Shown: positions 42,035 to 52,150 of the stretch, piece by piece | Layout of the letters: each line of letters starts with the position of its first letter | How positions within the stretch are numbered: position 1 is the stretch's first letter | NCBI GenBank assembly: GCA_050260775.1 | Contig: JBLNCP010000036.1 | Coordinates: 62,001 to 126,000, forward strand | Length of the DNA stretch: 64,000 bases | Source: CALABS01 sp050260775 | Lineage (GTDB): Bacteria; Pseudomonadota; Alphaproteobacteria; Rhodospirillales; Magnetospirillaceae | Direction of reading: 5' to 3' | Notes under the pieces: generated by a model | Seen by the model: only the letters and a program-made list of their open reading frames with translations | What the model was told of the DNA's origin: nothing | Databases searched by the model: none | Program-made: the position numbers and the translations under genes

Positions 42035-42064
42035 AGGCGACGAGCGGGAAACCGCTCGTCGCCT
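42035..42064 (+). terminator. Terminator of the rpsF-rplI operon
   Basis: AGGCGACGAGCGG (42035-42047) pairs perfectly with CCGCTCGTCGCCT (42052-42064) around a GAAA loop, followed by the T-rich TGTGCTTGTCT. It lies 73 bases after the rplI stop. Confidence 0.75.
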
Positions 42065-42081
42065 TGTGCTTGTCTGAAATG

Positions 42082-42272
42082 GGCCCCCCTTCCCCGGCCA
42101 CGCCGGGGGAGGGTTGGGATGGGGGCCGACGCGCCAAGCGAACGCGGCGGACGTCTCTCACGCCCTGGCAGCCCCCACCTTCCCTCCCCCAGCCACGCTG
42201 GGGGAGGTGCGGCGCCGCTGTCGCCCCCGCGCCAAGCACCGCCCCCTCCCCCGGCTCGGCCGGGGGTGGGGC
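42082..42272. repeat. Cluster of three GC-rich hairpin repeats (family C)
   Basis: Three related hairpins lie at about 42082-42113, 42176-42208 and 42241-42272, each of the form CC(T)CCCCxGC-loop-GCxGGGGGAGG; the first and third are followed by GGCCGACGCG. They fill most of the 420-bp spacer between rplI and the cyclopropane synthase gene, where no gene is seen. Confidence 0.65.
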
Positions 42273-42381
42273 CGACGCGTGCACCGCGGCTAGGGTGCTT
42301 CGGGACGCACGTCAGCTGGCCGAAAGGCGGGCTGGGGCGTGATGTTGCCTTTCCCCATATTCAACGGGGAGGTTCACGCCC

Positions 42382-43602
42382 ATGCACCTGCTCGCCCTCG
42401 TCCTGACCCGCCTGTTTCGCCGCGGTGACCTGACGGTGGTCGACGCGGACGGCCGGCGCCATCGTTTCGGCGGCCCGCCCGTACCGGGCATCGCGCCCGT
42501 CACCATCCGCCTGCACGACCACCGGCTGCCGTGGCAATTGGCGCTCCGCCCGCGGCTGATCGCCGGTGAGGCCTACATGGACGGCCGCCTGACCCTCGAG
42601 CAGGGCAGCCTGCGCGATTTCCTCGCCCTTGCCTGCCTCAACATCGGCACTCGCGCAGGGGGCCGCTGGTCGCACCTCAAGCATCAGCTCAATCCCCCCA
42701 AGCGGGCTCGGCGCAACGTCGCCCATCATTACGACCTTCCCGACCGCCTCTATGAGCTGTTCCTGGACGGCGACCGCCAGTACTCCTGCGCCTATTTTCC
42801 GGCCGCCGACGCCACCCTGGACCAGGCCCAGTGGGCCAAGAAACACCACATCGCCGCCAAGCTGCTGCTGGAGCCGGGCCACCGGGTGCTCGACGTGGGG
42901 TGCGGCTGGGGCGGCCTCGCGCTGCATCTGGCGCGCAGCGCCGACGTCGAGGTGCTTGGCATCACCCTGTCGCAGGAGCAGTTGACCGCCGCGCGGCGAC
43001 GGGTGGCCGAGGCCGGCCTGGAGGACCGAGTGCGTTTCGCGCTGATGGATTACCGGGAGGTCGAGGGCAGCTTCGACCGCCTGGTCTCGGTCGGCATGTT
43101 CGAGCACGTGGGGGTCCACCACTACCGCAGTTTCTTCCGCCAGGTCCGCCGCCTCCTGGCGCCAGGCGGCATCGCCCTGCTGCATTCGATCGGCCGCAGC
43201 AACGGCCCCGACGCGACCAATCCCTGGATCCGCAAGTACATCTTCCCCGGCGGCTATTCCCCGGCCCTGTCCGAGGTGCTGCCGGCGGTGGAATCCTCAG
43301 GCCTGGTGGTAACCGACGTCGAGATCCTGCGCGAGCACTACGCCCGCACCCTCGCGGAATGGCACCGGCGCTTCCAGGCCAATCGCGCCGAAATCACCGA
43401 ACTGCTTGACGAGCGCTTCTGCCGCATGTGGGAGTTCTATCTGCTGGGCAGCGAGATGGCCTTCCGCTACCAGGGCCACATGGTGTTCCAGATGCAACTG
43501 GCCCGGGACGGCGACGCCGTGCCGGTGACGCGCGACTACATGTACGGTTACACCCATTATCCCCATTATCCACAGGTCGGTCGCCGCTCGCCGATCTGCT
43601 AG
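42382..43602 (+). CDS. Cyclopropane-fatty-acyl-phospholipid synthase family protein
   Basis: A 406-residue SAM-dependent lipid methyltransferase. Seen are NVAHHYDLPDRLYELFLD with QYSCAYF (family signature), the SAM-binding motif VLDVGCGWGGLALHLA, and MFEHVGVHHYRSFF with the bicarbonate-binding Glu region. The enzyme adds a methylene bridge to unsaturated phospholipid chains, or is a relative acting on them. ATG 42382 follows GGGGAGG. It precedes dnaB by 22 bases. Confidence 0.9.
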   Translation: MHLLALVLTRLFRRGDLTVVDADGRRHRFGGPPVPGIAPVTIRLHDHRLPWQLALRPRLIAGEAYMDGRLTLEQGSLRDFLALACLNIGTRAGGRWSHLKHQLNPPKRARRNVAHHYDLPDRLYELFLDGDRQYSCAYFPAADATLDQAQWAKKHHIAAKLLLEPGHRVLDVGCGWGGLALHLARSADVEVLGITLSQEQLTAARRRVAEAGLEDRVRFALMDYREVEGSFDRLVSVGMFEHVGVHHYRSFFRQVRRLLAPGGIALLHSIGRSNGPDATNPWIRKYIFPGGYSPALSEVLPAVESSGLVVTDVEILREHYARTLAEWHRRFQANRAEITELLDERFCRMWEFYLLGSEMAFRYQGHMVFQMQLARDGDAVPVTRDYMYGYTHYPHYPQVGRRSPIC

Positions 43603-43624
43603 CAGATCTGTTAGCATTGGGGGT

Positions 43625-45145
43625 ATGACCTCCGTCGCGCCCCTGCACCCCGTCGCCGGCTCCCCCGAGGGACTGGGCTTCCGCACGCCGCCCCACAATT
43701 ACGAGGCCGAGCAGGCGCTGCTGGGCGCGATCCTGCTCAACAACCGCGCCTTCGAGAAGGTGTCGGAATTCCTGCGGGCCGAGCACTTCGCCGAACCGAC
43801 CCACGGCCGCATCTTCGAGGCGTGCGGCAAGCTGATCGAACGCGGGCAGATCGCCAACCCGGTGACGCTCAAGACCTATTTCGAGCAGGACGGCGGCCTC
43901 GCCGAGATCGGCGGCACCGCTTATCTCGGTCAGCTCGCCAACGCGGTGGTGTCGATCATCAACGCCGAGGATTACGGCAAGCTGATCCACGACCTCCACC
44001 TGCGGCGCGAACTGATCGCGCTGGGCGAGGAACTGGTCAACGAGGCCTTCGAGCCCTCCATCGAGCGCTCCGCCATGGACCAGATCGGCGGCGCCGAGGC
44101 GAAGCTTTACGACCTCGCCACCACCGGCCAGACCGAGGGCGGATTCGAGGCGTTCGGCACCGTGCTGATCGAGGCGGTCAAGCAGGCCGAAGCCGCCCAC
44201 AAGCGCCAGGGCAAGCTGTCGGGCGTGCCCACCGGCCTGGTGGACATGGACAGCCGCCTGGGCGGCCTGCATTCCTCGGACCTGCTGATCCTGGCCGGGC
44301 GCCCCTCCATGGGCAAGACCTCGCTGGCCACCAACATCGCCTTCAACGCCGCCAAGGCCTACCGCGAGGAGGTCGACGCCCTCGGCCACAAGAAGGCGGT
44401 CGACGGCGCCAAGGTGGCGTTCTTCTCGCTGGAAATGTCGGCCGAGCAGCTGGCCGCCCGTATCCTGGCGGAGCAGGCCGAAATCTCCAGCCACAAGATC
44501 CGCCAGGGCGAGATGACGAACGAAGAGTTCGAGCGCCTGGTGGTGGCGGCGCAGGAGCTCCACCGCCTGCCGCTGTTCATCGACGACACCCCGGCCCTGT
44601 CGATCTCGGCGGTGCGCACCCGCGCCCGCCGGCTCAAGCGCCAGCACGGCCTTGGCCTCATCGTCGTCGACTACCTGCAGCTGCTGCGCGGTTCGGCGGC
44701 CCACAGCGAGAGCCGCGTCCAGGAGGTGTCGGAAATCACCCGCGGCCTCAAGGCGCTGGCCAAGGAGCTCGAGGTTCCGGTCATCGCGCTGTCGCAGCTG
44801 TCGCGCGCCGTCGAGCAGCGCGAGGACAAGCGCCCGCAGCTGGCCGACCTCCGCGAGTCGGGCTCGATCGAGCAGGACGCCGACGTGGTGATGTTCGTGT
44901 TCCGCGAGCAGTACTACCTGGAACGCGCCGAGCCCGGCCGCCGCCCCGAGGAATCCGAGGAGAAGTTCAACGACCGCTACGACAGCTGGCACAAGCGGCT
45001 GATGGAGGTCGTCAACACCGCCGAGGTGATCATCGCCAAGCAGCGTCACGGCCCCGTCGGCACCGTGCGGCTGTCGTTCCAGGGCGAGTTCACCAAGTTC
45101 GGCAACCTGATCTCCTCCGACCATTACGAGGAGCCGGGGTTCTAG
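43625..45145 (+). CDS. dnaB: Replicative DNA helicase
   Basis: A 506-residue hexameric helicase unwinding DNA at the fork. N-terminal domain begins PPHNYEAEQALLGAILLNN; the RecA-like domain has Walker A GRPSMGKTSLA, EMSAEQLAARIL, Walker B LGLIVVDYLQLL and LSQLSRAVEQREDKRPQLADLRESGSIEQDAD. A stretch of about 16 residues (EEVDALGHKKAVDGAK) is inserted after Walker A, usual in alphaproteobacteria and not an intein. No intein splicing motifs are seen. Confidence 0.97.
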   Translation: MTSVAPLHPVAGSPEGLGFRTPPHNYEAEQALLGAILLNNRAFEKVSEFLRAEHFAEPTHGRIFEACGKLIERGQIANPVTLKTYFEQDGGLAEIGGTAYLGQLANAVVSIINAEDYGKLIHDLHLRRELIALGEELVNEAFEPSIERSAMDQIGGAEAKLYDLATTGQTEGGFEAFGTVLIEAVKQAEAAHKRQGKLSGVPTGLVDMDSRLGGLHSSDLLILAGRPSMGKTSLATNIAFNAAKAYREEVDALGHKKAVDGAKVAFFSLEMSAEQLAARILAEQAEISSHKIRQGEMTNEEFERLVVAAQELHRLPLFIDDTPALSISAVRTRARRLKRQHGLGLIVVDYLQLLRGSAAHSESRVQEVSEITRGLKALAKELEVPVIALSQLSRAVEQREDKRPQLADLRESGSIEQDADVVMFVFREQYYLERAEPGRRPEESEEKFNDRYDSWHKRLMEVVNTAEVIIAKQRHGPVGTVRLSFQGEFTKFGNLISSDHYEEPGF

Positions 45146-45167
45146 GATCGGGTTCTATTGGGCGTCG

Positions 45168-45196
45168 CCCCGGACTAGCGAAGCGCAGATCCGGGG
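45168..45196. repeat. Hairpin after dnaB
   Basis: CCCCGGA (45168-45174) pairs with TCCGGGG (45190-45196). There is no T-tract; followed by TCCATG. Of the dispersed palindromic type rather than a clear terminator. Confidence 0.45.
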
Positions 45197-45242
45197 TCCA
45201 TGTGTCAGGCGCCCTCGGGCGCTGTCTCGTCCTTAGTCATCC

Positions 45243-45339
45243 CCGTCATCCCCGCGAAGGCGGGGATCCAGTGCCCGGATCCTTGCGCTGTCGTTTGTGT
45301 CGCGTGCCCGCTGGATTCCCGCTTTCGCGGGAATGACGA
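45243..45339. repeat. Palindromic repeat (family B), left of the GIY-YIG gene
   Basis: The unit begins CGTCATCCCCGCGAAGGCGG and ends CCGCTTTCGCGGGAATGACG; each arm forms its own hairpin (CCCCGC/GCGGGG and CCCGC/GCGGG) and the ends CGTCA/TGACG are complementary. The same left arm, base for base over 30 positions, opens the copy at 45671-45739. Confidence 0.75.
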
Positions 45340-45360
45340 AAAAGGGTGCGGGAATGACCA

Positions 45361-45663
45361 ATGAGCGAGGAATTGAAACGCCCCTGCGTCTACGTCATGG
45401 CCCGCGCCCGCAACGGCACCCTGTACATCGGCGTCACCAGCGATGTCGTTAAGCGGGTCTGGGAACATAAAAACGCGGTGGCCGAGGGCTTCACCGCGCG
45501 CTATCACGTCCACACCCTGGTGTACGCCGAATTCCACGACACCATGGAAGCCGCCATCCTGCGCGAGAAGCAGATGAAGAAATGGAACCGCACCTGGAAG
45601 CTCGCGTTGATCGAACGCACCAATCCGGATTGGCGCGATCTTTACGAAGAGATGGCACGATGA
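45361..45663 (+). CDS. Small GIY-YIG nuclease-domain protein
   Basis: A 100-residue stand-alone GIY-YIG endonuclease domain. It has YVMARARNGTLYIGVTSDVVKRVWEHK: the Y-V-M / LYIG pair corresponds to GIY and YIG, with the catalytic Arg in VKRVWEH and the metal-binding Glu in EAAILREKQMKKWNR. It belongs to the YhbQ/UvrC-like small group of unknown role, abundant in alphaproteobacteria. It is inserted between dnaB and alr, bounded on each side within about 22 bases by family-B palindromes in the same orientation, suggesting a mobile or repeat-associated unit. Confidence 0.85.
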   Translation: MSEELKRPCVYVMARARNGTLYIGVTSDVVKRVWEHKNAVAEGFTARYHVHTLVYAEFHDTMEAAILREKQMKKWNRTWKLALIERTNPDWRDLYEEMAR

Positions 45664-45670
45664 ACGACAG

Positions 45671-45739
45671 CCGTCATCCCCGCGAAGGCGGGGATCCAGT
45701 GGGCGGCACACATGGACTCCCGCTTCCGCGGGAGTGACG
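45671..45739. repeat. Palindromic repeat (family B), right of the GIY-YIG gene
   Basis: CCGTCATCCCCGCGAAGGCG opens and CTTCCGCGGGAGTGACGA closes this shorter copy, 7 bases after the GIY-YIG stop and 24 before the alr ATG. It is in the same orientation as the copy at 45243-45339. Confidence 0.75.
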
Positions 45740-45762
45740 AGACAAGTGGACCCCCGACGGAC

Positions 45763-46866
45763 ATGACCCTGCAAGACCGCGCCCCCGCCATCCTGACGAT
45801 CGACCTCGCGGCCGTCGTCGCCAACTACCGCACCGTACAGGCCGCCGCCCCCGGCGCCGAGGTCGCCGGCGTGGTCAAGGCCGATGCCTACGGCTTGGGT
45901 GTCGCGCCGGTGGCGCGGGCGCTGGCCGGCGCCGGCTGCCGCAGCTTCTTCGTCGCCACCATCGATGAAGGCATCGAGCTTCGGGCCATCCTGCCCGAGG
46001 CGGGCGCCATTCACGTGCTGGGCGGACCGCTGCCCGGCAGTGACGGCGAATTCGCCGCCCATAGGCTGACGCCGGTCCTCAACAGCATGGAGCAGGTCGC
46101 CCAATGGCGCGCCTTCGTCGAGCGCGGCGGGCCGCCCCAGGTGACCCTGCACCTGGACACCGGCATGTCGCGGCTGGGGATCGAACCGGCCAACGTCCGC
46201 CGCCTGGCCGAGGACCCAGGCCTGCGGGGCGGCATCCGTCCCGTCGTGGTGATGAGCCACATGGCGTGCGCCGACGAGGACCCGCACCCCAAGAACCGCG
46301 AACAGTTGGACGCCTTCCGGGCCCTGCAGGCGCTGCTGCCGGGCGGGTGCCCGCGCAGCCTGGCGGCATCCTCCACCATCTATCTCGGGTCCGATTACCA
46401 TTTCGACCTGGTGCGGCCGGGCCTCGCCCTCTACGGCGGCAATCCGATGCCGGGAAAGCCCAATCCGGTGCGTCCCGTGGTCGGCCTGAGGGGCAGAATC
46501 CTTCAGGTGCGCGACGTTGACTCGCCTATGACCGTTGGCTATGGTGCCTCCCACCGCGTGACCGCCAAGGGGCGCGTGGCGACCGTGGCGGTGGGCTATG
46601 CCGATGGCCTGTTCCGGTCGCTGGGGAACCGCGGCTTCGGAATGATCGGGGGGGAACGGGTGCCGGTGGTGGGCCGCATATCCATGGATCTGACCACCTT
46701 CGACGTCAGTGCCGTTCCCGAGGCGCTGGCGCAGCCGGGCGCGTTCATCGACATCCTCGGCCCGGACCACGACATCGACGCCCTGGCCGCCGAGGCGAAC
46801 ACCATCGGCTACGAGATGCTGACCGCGCTGGGCCGGCGCTTCCACCGCGTGTACGAGGGCGGCTGA
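45763..46866 (+). CDS. alr: Alanine racemase
   Basis: A 367-residue PLP enzyme making D-alanine for peptidoglycan. The PLP lysine is in GVVKADAYGLG, the second catalytic Tyr in TVGYGASHR, with LHLDTGMSRLG and RISMDL conserved. ATG 45763 gives the family N terminus; upstream in-frame sequence is translated repeat. The Shine-Dalgarno is weak, possibly because the repeat insertion at 45671-45739 altered the leader. The stop shares a base with the mlaE start. Confidence 0.95.
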   Translation: MTLQDRAPAILTIDLAAVVANYRTVQAAAPGAEVAGVVKADAYGLGVAPVARALAGAGCRSFFVATIDEGIELRAILPEAGAIHVLGGPLPGSDGEFAAHRLTPVLNSMEQVAQWRAFVERGGPPQVTLHLDTGMSRLGIEPANVRRLAEDPGLRGGIRPVVVMSHMACADEDPHPKNREQLDAFRALQALLPGGCPRSLAASSTIYLGSDYHFDLVRPGLALYGGNPMPGKPNPVRPVVGLRGRILQVRDVDSPMTVGYGASHRVTAKGRVATVAVGYADGLFRSLGNRGFGMIGGERVPVVGRISMDLTTFDVSAVPEALAQPGAFIDILGPDHDIDALAAEANTIGYEMLTALGRRFHRVYEGG

Positions 46867-47639
46867 TGGACCTCCTCGCCACCGTCGGCCGCATCTTCCT
46901 GAGCTTCCTGGCCCATACCGGGCGGCTGTCGGCCTTCACCGGCACGGCCGTCTCGCACATGGTTCGGCCGCCCTTCTACCCGCGCCTGACCATGCGCGCC
47001 ATGATCGAGATCGGTTACTTCTCGCTGCCGGTGGTCGGCCTGACCGCCGTGTTCACCGGCATGGTGCTGGCGCTGCAAAGCTATTCCGGCTTCGCCCGCT
47101 TCTCGGCCGAGGGCGCGGTGGCCACGGTCGTGGTGCTGTCGGTCACCCGCGAACTGGCGCCCGTGCTGGCGGGCCTGATGGTCGCCGGCCGCATCGGCGC
47201 GTCCATGGCCGCCGAGATCGGCACCATGCGCGTCACCGAGCAGATCGACGCGCTCAACACCCTGTCCACCAATCCGTTCAAGTACCTGGTGGCGCCGCGC
47301 CTGCTGGCAGGCCTGTTGATGGTGCCGTTCCTGGTGCTGGTCGCCGACGTGATCGGCGTGTTCGGCGGCTACATCGTCGGCGTCTACAAGCTGGGCTTCA
47401 ACCCGTCGAGCTACATCAACCGCACCTGGGAATACCTCGAGCCCATCGACGTGATTTCCGGCCTGACCAAGGCCGCCGTCTTCGGCTTCCTGATCTCGCT
47501 GATGGGCTGCTACAACGGCTACTATTCCAAGGGCGGCGCGCAGGGCGTCGGCGCCGCGACCACCAACTCGGTGGTGTCGGCGGCGATCATGATCCTGATC
47601 TTCAACTACGTCATCACCGCGCTGTATTTCGGCCAATGA
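46866..47639 (+). CDS. mlaE: MlaE-family ABC transporter permease
   Basis: A 257-residue inner-membrane permease of phospholipid-transport (Mla/Ttg2) systems. Signature EIGTMRVTEQIDALNTLSTNPFKYLVAPRLLAG and FLISLMGCYNGYYSKGGAQGVGAATTNSVV. It pairs with MlaF, whose gene overlaps by four bases. The MlaD substrate-binding subunit is not in the window and must be encoded elsewhere. Confidence 0.93.
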   Translation: MDLLATVGRIFLSFLAHTGRLSAFTGTAVSHMVRPPFYPRLTMRAMIEIGYFSLPVVGLTAVFTGMVLALQSYSGFARFSAEGAVATVVVLSVTRELAPVLAGLMVAGRIGASMAAEIGTMRVTEQIDALNTLSTNPFKYLVAPRLLAGLLMVPFLVLVADVIGVFGGYIVGVYKLGFNPSSYINRTWEYLEPIDVISGLTKAAVFGFLISLMGCYNGYYSKGGAQGVGAATTNSVVSAAIMILIFNYVITALYFGQ

Positions 47640-48403
47640 CCCCCAAGATCGAGCTCTCCAACGTCCATAAGTCGTTCGGCCCTAAGACGGTGCTGGACGG
47701 CATTGATTTGTCGGTGGGCAAGGGCGAGTCGCTGGTGGTCATCGGCGGCTCGGGCACCGGCAAGTCGGTGATGCTGAAGTGCGTCCTCGGCCTGATGCGC
47801 CCCGAGAAGGGCTCCATCGCCATCGACGGCCAGAACGTGGTCGGCATCTCGGCGCGCGAGCGCGAAGAGGTGATGAAGAAGTTTGGCATGCTGTTCCAGG
47901 GCGGCGCCCTGTTCGACTCCCTCAAGGTGTGGGAGAACGTGGCCTTCGGCCTGATCCAGGGCCGCAAGATGGACCGCGCGACCGCCAAGGACATCGCCAT
48001 GGACAAGCTGGCGCAGGTCGGCCTTGCCGCGTCTGCCGGCGAGCTGTTTCCCGCCGAACTGTCGGGCGGCATGCAGAAGCGCGTCGCCCTGGCCCGCGCC
48101 ATCGCCACCACGCCGGAAATCATCTTCTTCGACGAGCCGACCACCGGCCTCGATCCGATCATGGCCGACGTCATCAACGACCTGATCGTCAAGTGCACCA
48201 AGGAACTGGGCGCCACCGCCCTGTCCATCACCCACGACATGGCCAGCGCCCGCAAGATCGCCGACCGCATCGCCATGCTCTACAAGGGCAAGCTGATCTG
48301 GGTCGGCCCGGCCAAGGACATCGACCACTCCGGCAACGAGTTCGTCGACCAGTTCATCCACGGCCGCGCCGAAGGCCCGATCCGCATGGAACTCCGGGCG
48401 TAG
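47636..48403 (+). CDS. mlaF: MlaF-family ABC transporter ATP-binding protein
   Basis: A 255-residue ATPase with Walker A GGSGTGKSVMLK, signature LSGGMQKR, and Walker B FFDEPTTGLDPIMADVI; GMLFQGGALFDSLKVWENV is the MlaF/Ttg2A-type Q-loop region. It powers phospholipid movement between outer and inner membrane with MlaE. A family-A repeat follows at 48414-48492. Confidence 0.93.
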   Translation: MTPKIELSNVHKSFGPKTVLDGIDLSVGKGESLVVIGGSGTGKSVMLKCVLGLMRPEKGSIAIDGQNVVGISAREREEVMKKFGMLFQGGALFDSLKVWENVAFGLIQGRKMDRATAKDIAMDKLAQVGLAASAGELFPAELSGGMQKRVALARAIATTPEIIFFDEPTTGLDPIMADVINDLIVKCTKELGATALSITHDMASARKIADRIAMLYKGKLIWVGPAKDIDHSGNEFVDQFIHGRAEGPIRMELRA

Positions 48404-48413
48404 CATCTTTGCA

Positions 48414-48492
48414 CGTCATCCTGAGGCGCGTTGCGCCGAAGGATCTTTGTGGAGTGGGGTGCGGAAGAAGATCCTTCGCCGCGCTCAGGACG
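48414..48492. repeat. REP-like palindromic repeat (family A)
   Basis: Starts GTCATCCTGAGGCGCGTTGC and closes CGCGCTCAGGACG, with inner arms GCCGAAGGATCTT and AAGATCCTTCGCC. It fills the mlaF-radA spacer. Confidence 0.7.
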
Positions 48493-48535
48493 CCAGCGTG
48501 TGGCACCACCTCTTGCGATGCTGTAACTTCTGCCC

Positions 48536-49906
48536 ATGGCCAAACCCTCCTCCCGTTTCGTCTGCCAGGAATGCGGCGCCGTCACCACCAAGTGGGCGGG
48601 CAAGTGCGATTCCTGCGGCGCCTGGAATTCCATCGTCGAGGAGGCGGCCCGCGACGAGGTGCCCAAGGGCCTGACCGGCAGGCCGGGCAAGAAGATTGAG
48701 TTCGTCGGCCTCGAAGGCACCGCCGCCCCCCTGCCCCGTCTGGTCACCGGCATCGCCGAACTCGACCGGGTGGCCGGCGGCGGCCTGGTGCCGGGCTCGG
48801 CCCTCCTGGTCGGCGGCGATCCCGGCATCGGCAAGTCGACCCTGCTGCTGCAGGCGACGGCGGCCCTGTCGGCCCATGCGCCGGTGGCCTACATCTCGGG
48901 CGAAGAGGCGGTCGACCAGGTGCGCATGCGCGCGCAAAGGCTGGGTTTGGCGCGGGCCCGGGTGGCGCTCGCCTCGGCCACCAGCCTGCGCGACATCGTC
49001 GCCAGCCTCGACGGCGCGGAAGCGCCCAAGGTGGTGGTGATCGACTCGATCCAGACCGTCTACGCCGACAACGTCGAATCGGCACCGGGCTCGGTCGCCC
49101 AGGTGCGCGCCTGCGCCCACGAACTCATCCGCCTCGCCAAGCGCCGCGGCTTCGTGCTGTTCCTGGTCGGCCACGTCACCAAGGAGGGCACCATCGCCGG
49201 CCCGCGGGTGATGGAGCATATGGTCGACACCGTGCTCTATTTCGAAGGCGACCGCGGCCACCAGTTCCGCATCCTGCGCGCCGTCAAGAACCGCTTCGGC
49301 GCCACCGACGAGATTGGCGTGTTCGAGATGACCGATGCCGGCCTCTCCGAGGTCGCCAACCCCTCGGCGCTGTTCCTGGCCGAGCGCCGCGGCAACGTCT
49401 CGGGCAGCTGCGTCTTTGCCGGCATGGAGGGCACCCGCCCCATGCTGGGCGAGATCCAGGCCCTGGTCGCGCCCTCGACGCTGTCCAGTCCGCGCCGTGC
49501 GGTAGTCGGCTGGGATTCCAGCCGTCTCAGCATGGTGCTTGCGGTGCTCGACGCCCGTTGCGGGCTTGCTTTGTCCGGCAATGACGTTTATTTGAACGTC
49601 GCCGGCGGCTTGAGGATCGCCGAGCCTGCGGCCGACCTCGCCGTCGCCGCCGCGCTCGTTTCCTCCGCCACCGACACCCCGGTTCCCGCCGACATGGTGG
49701 TCTTCGGCGAAATCGGACTGTCCGGCGAGGTGCGTGCGGTCAGCCAGGCTGACGCGCGCCTCAAGGAGGCCGCCAAGCTGGGGTTCGCGCAGGCACTGGT
49801 GCCGGCGAGCCCGCGCAAGGGAAAGGCGCCGCCTGCGGGCGGGCCGCTCGCCATCCGGCCCATCGGCCACCTGCAGGATATGCTGGGGCTGTTCCGGCGG
49901 GCGTGA
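48536..49906 (+). CDS. radA: DNA repair protein RadA
   Basis: A 456-residue branch-migration ATPase of recombination repair. The N-terminal zinc finger is CQECGAVTTKWAGKCDSCG; Walker A GGDPGIGKSTLLLQ; the RadA-specific KNRFG motif; and a C-terminal Lon-protease-like domain (GLALSGNDVYLNVAGGLRI, MVVFGEIGLSGEVRAV). It lies between mlaF and cvpA. Confidence 0.97.
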   Translation: MAKPSSRFVCQECGAVTTKWAGKCDSCGAWNSIVEEAARDEVPKGLTGRPGKKIEFVGLEGTAAPLPRLVTGIAELDRVAGGGLVPGSALLVGGDPGIGKSTLLLQATAALSAHAPVAYISGEEAVDQVRMRAQRLGLARARVALASATSLRDIVASLDGAEAPKVVVIDSIQTVYADNVESAPGSVAQVRACAHELIRLAKRRGFVLFLVGHVTKEGTIAGPRVMEHMVDTVLYFEGDRGHQFRILRAVKNRFGATDEIGVFEMTDAGLSEVANPSALFLAERRGNVSGSCVFAGMEGTRPMLGEIQALVAPSTLSSPRRAVVGWDSSRLSMVLAVLDARCGLALSGNDVYLNVAGGLRIAEPAADLAVAAALVSSATDTPVPADMVVFGEIGLSGEVRAVSQADARLKEAAKLGFAQALVPASPRKGKAPPAGGPLAIRPIGHLQDMLGLFRRA

Positions 49907-49967
49907 GTGACCCAGGATTTTGTTGCTGAACGCCACGCATTGAGCGGAATGGACGGGCCGGTCTCGA

Positions 49968-50648
49968 ATGGGAAACTTCACCTTCGTTGACGTCGTGGTG
50001 GCCGTGGTGCTGCTGGGCTCCGCCGGATTCGCGTTCCTGCGCGGCTTCGTTCACGAGGTCCTCTCGATCCTGGCCTGGGTGGGCGCCGGCTTCGCCGCCC
50101 TCTACGGCTTCCACACGGTGCAGCCGTTCTTCCGCCAGCACATCGGCGCCGCCTGGGCCGCCGACGCCGCCGCAGGGGCGTCCCTGTTCCTGGTGAGCCT
50201 GCTGGTGCTGTCGATCGCCACCAAGGCGGTGGCCAACCGCGTGCGCAACAGTGCACTCAACAGCGTCGATTCGTCACTGGGGTTCGTTTTTGGCCTGGTG
50301 AGGGGTGCAGTCCTGCTGTGCCTTGCCTATATGGTGGTAGCCTGGTTGTTTAAGCCCGACCAGCAGCCGGACTGGATCGCCCAAGCCCGTACCAAGCCCT
50401 GGCTCGAACGAGGGGCCACCCTGTTGAAGGGACTGGCCCCGTCCAGCTTCGGCGCGGCCGAGGAGACCACCCGCGCCGCCTCCGGCGAGGCGCGCGAGGT
50501 CATCGAGGCCGAACGCACCTTCCGCAAGTTCGTCGCCCCGCAACCGGCCCAGCCGGACGGGGCCGGAAGCGGCGGCAAGCCGCCGGCACAGGGCTACGAC
50601 AAGGACAGCCGCGGCCAGATGGACCGCCTGTTCCAAACGAACCAGTAA
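49968..50648 (+). CDS. cvpA: CvpA family membrane protein
   Basis: A 226-residue protein with four membrane segments in the first ~130 residues (FVDVVVAVVLLGSAGFAFLRGFVHEVLSILAWVGAGFAALYG; NSVDSSLGFVFGLVRGAVLLCLAYMVV) and a soluble, Ala/Glu-rich tail. CvpA proteins act at the envelope and influence colicin V export and bile resistance. Placement directly before purF, two bases apart, is the classic order. An SD is not strong (GGTCTCGA). Confidence 0.9.
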   Translation: MGNFTFVDVVVAVVLLGSAGFAFLRGFVHEVLSILAWVGAGFAALYGFHTVQPFFRQHIGAAWAADAAAGASLFLVSLLVLSIATKAVANRVRNSALNSVDSSLGFVFGLVRGAVLLCLAYMVVAWLFKPDQQPDWIAQARTKPWLERGATLLKGLAPSSFGAAEETTRAASGEAREVIEAERTFRKFVAPQPAQPDGAGSGGKPPAQGYDKDSRGQMDRLFQTNQ

Positions 50649-50650
50649 AG

Positions 50651-52149
<1,499 letters not shown>

Positions 52150-52150
<1 letters not shown>

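Noticed and set aside
44363..44412. Insertion after Walker A of dnaB as an intein
   Set aside because: It is only about 16 residues long with no splicing motifs; a short lineage-specific loop.
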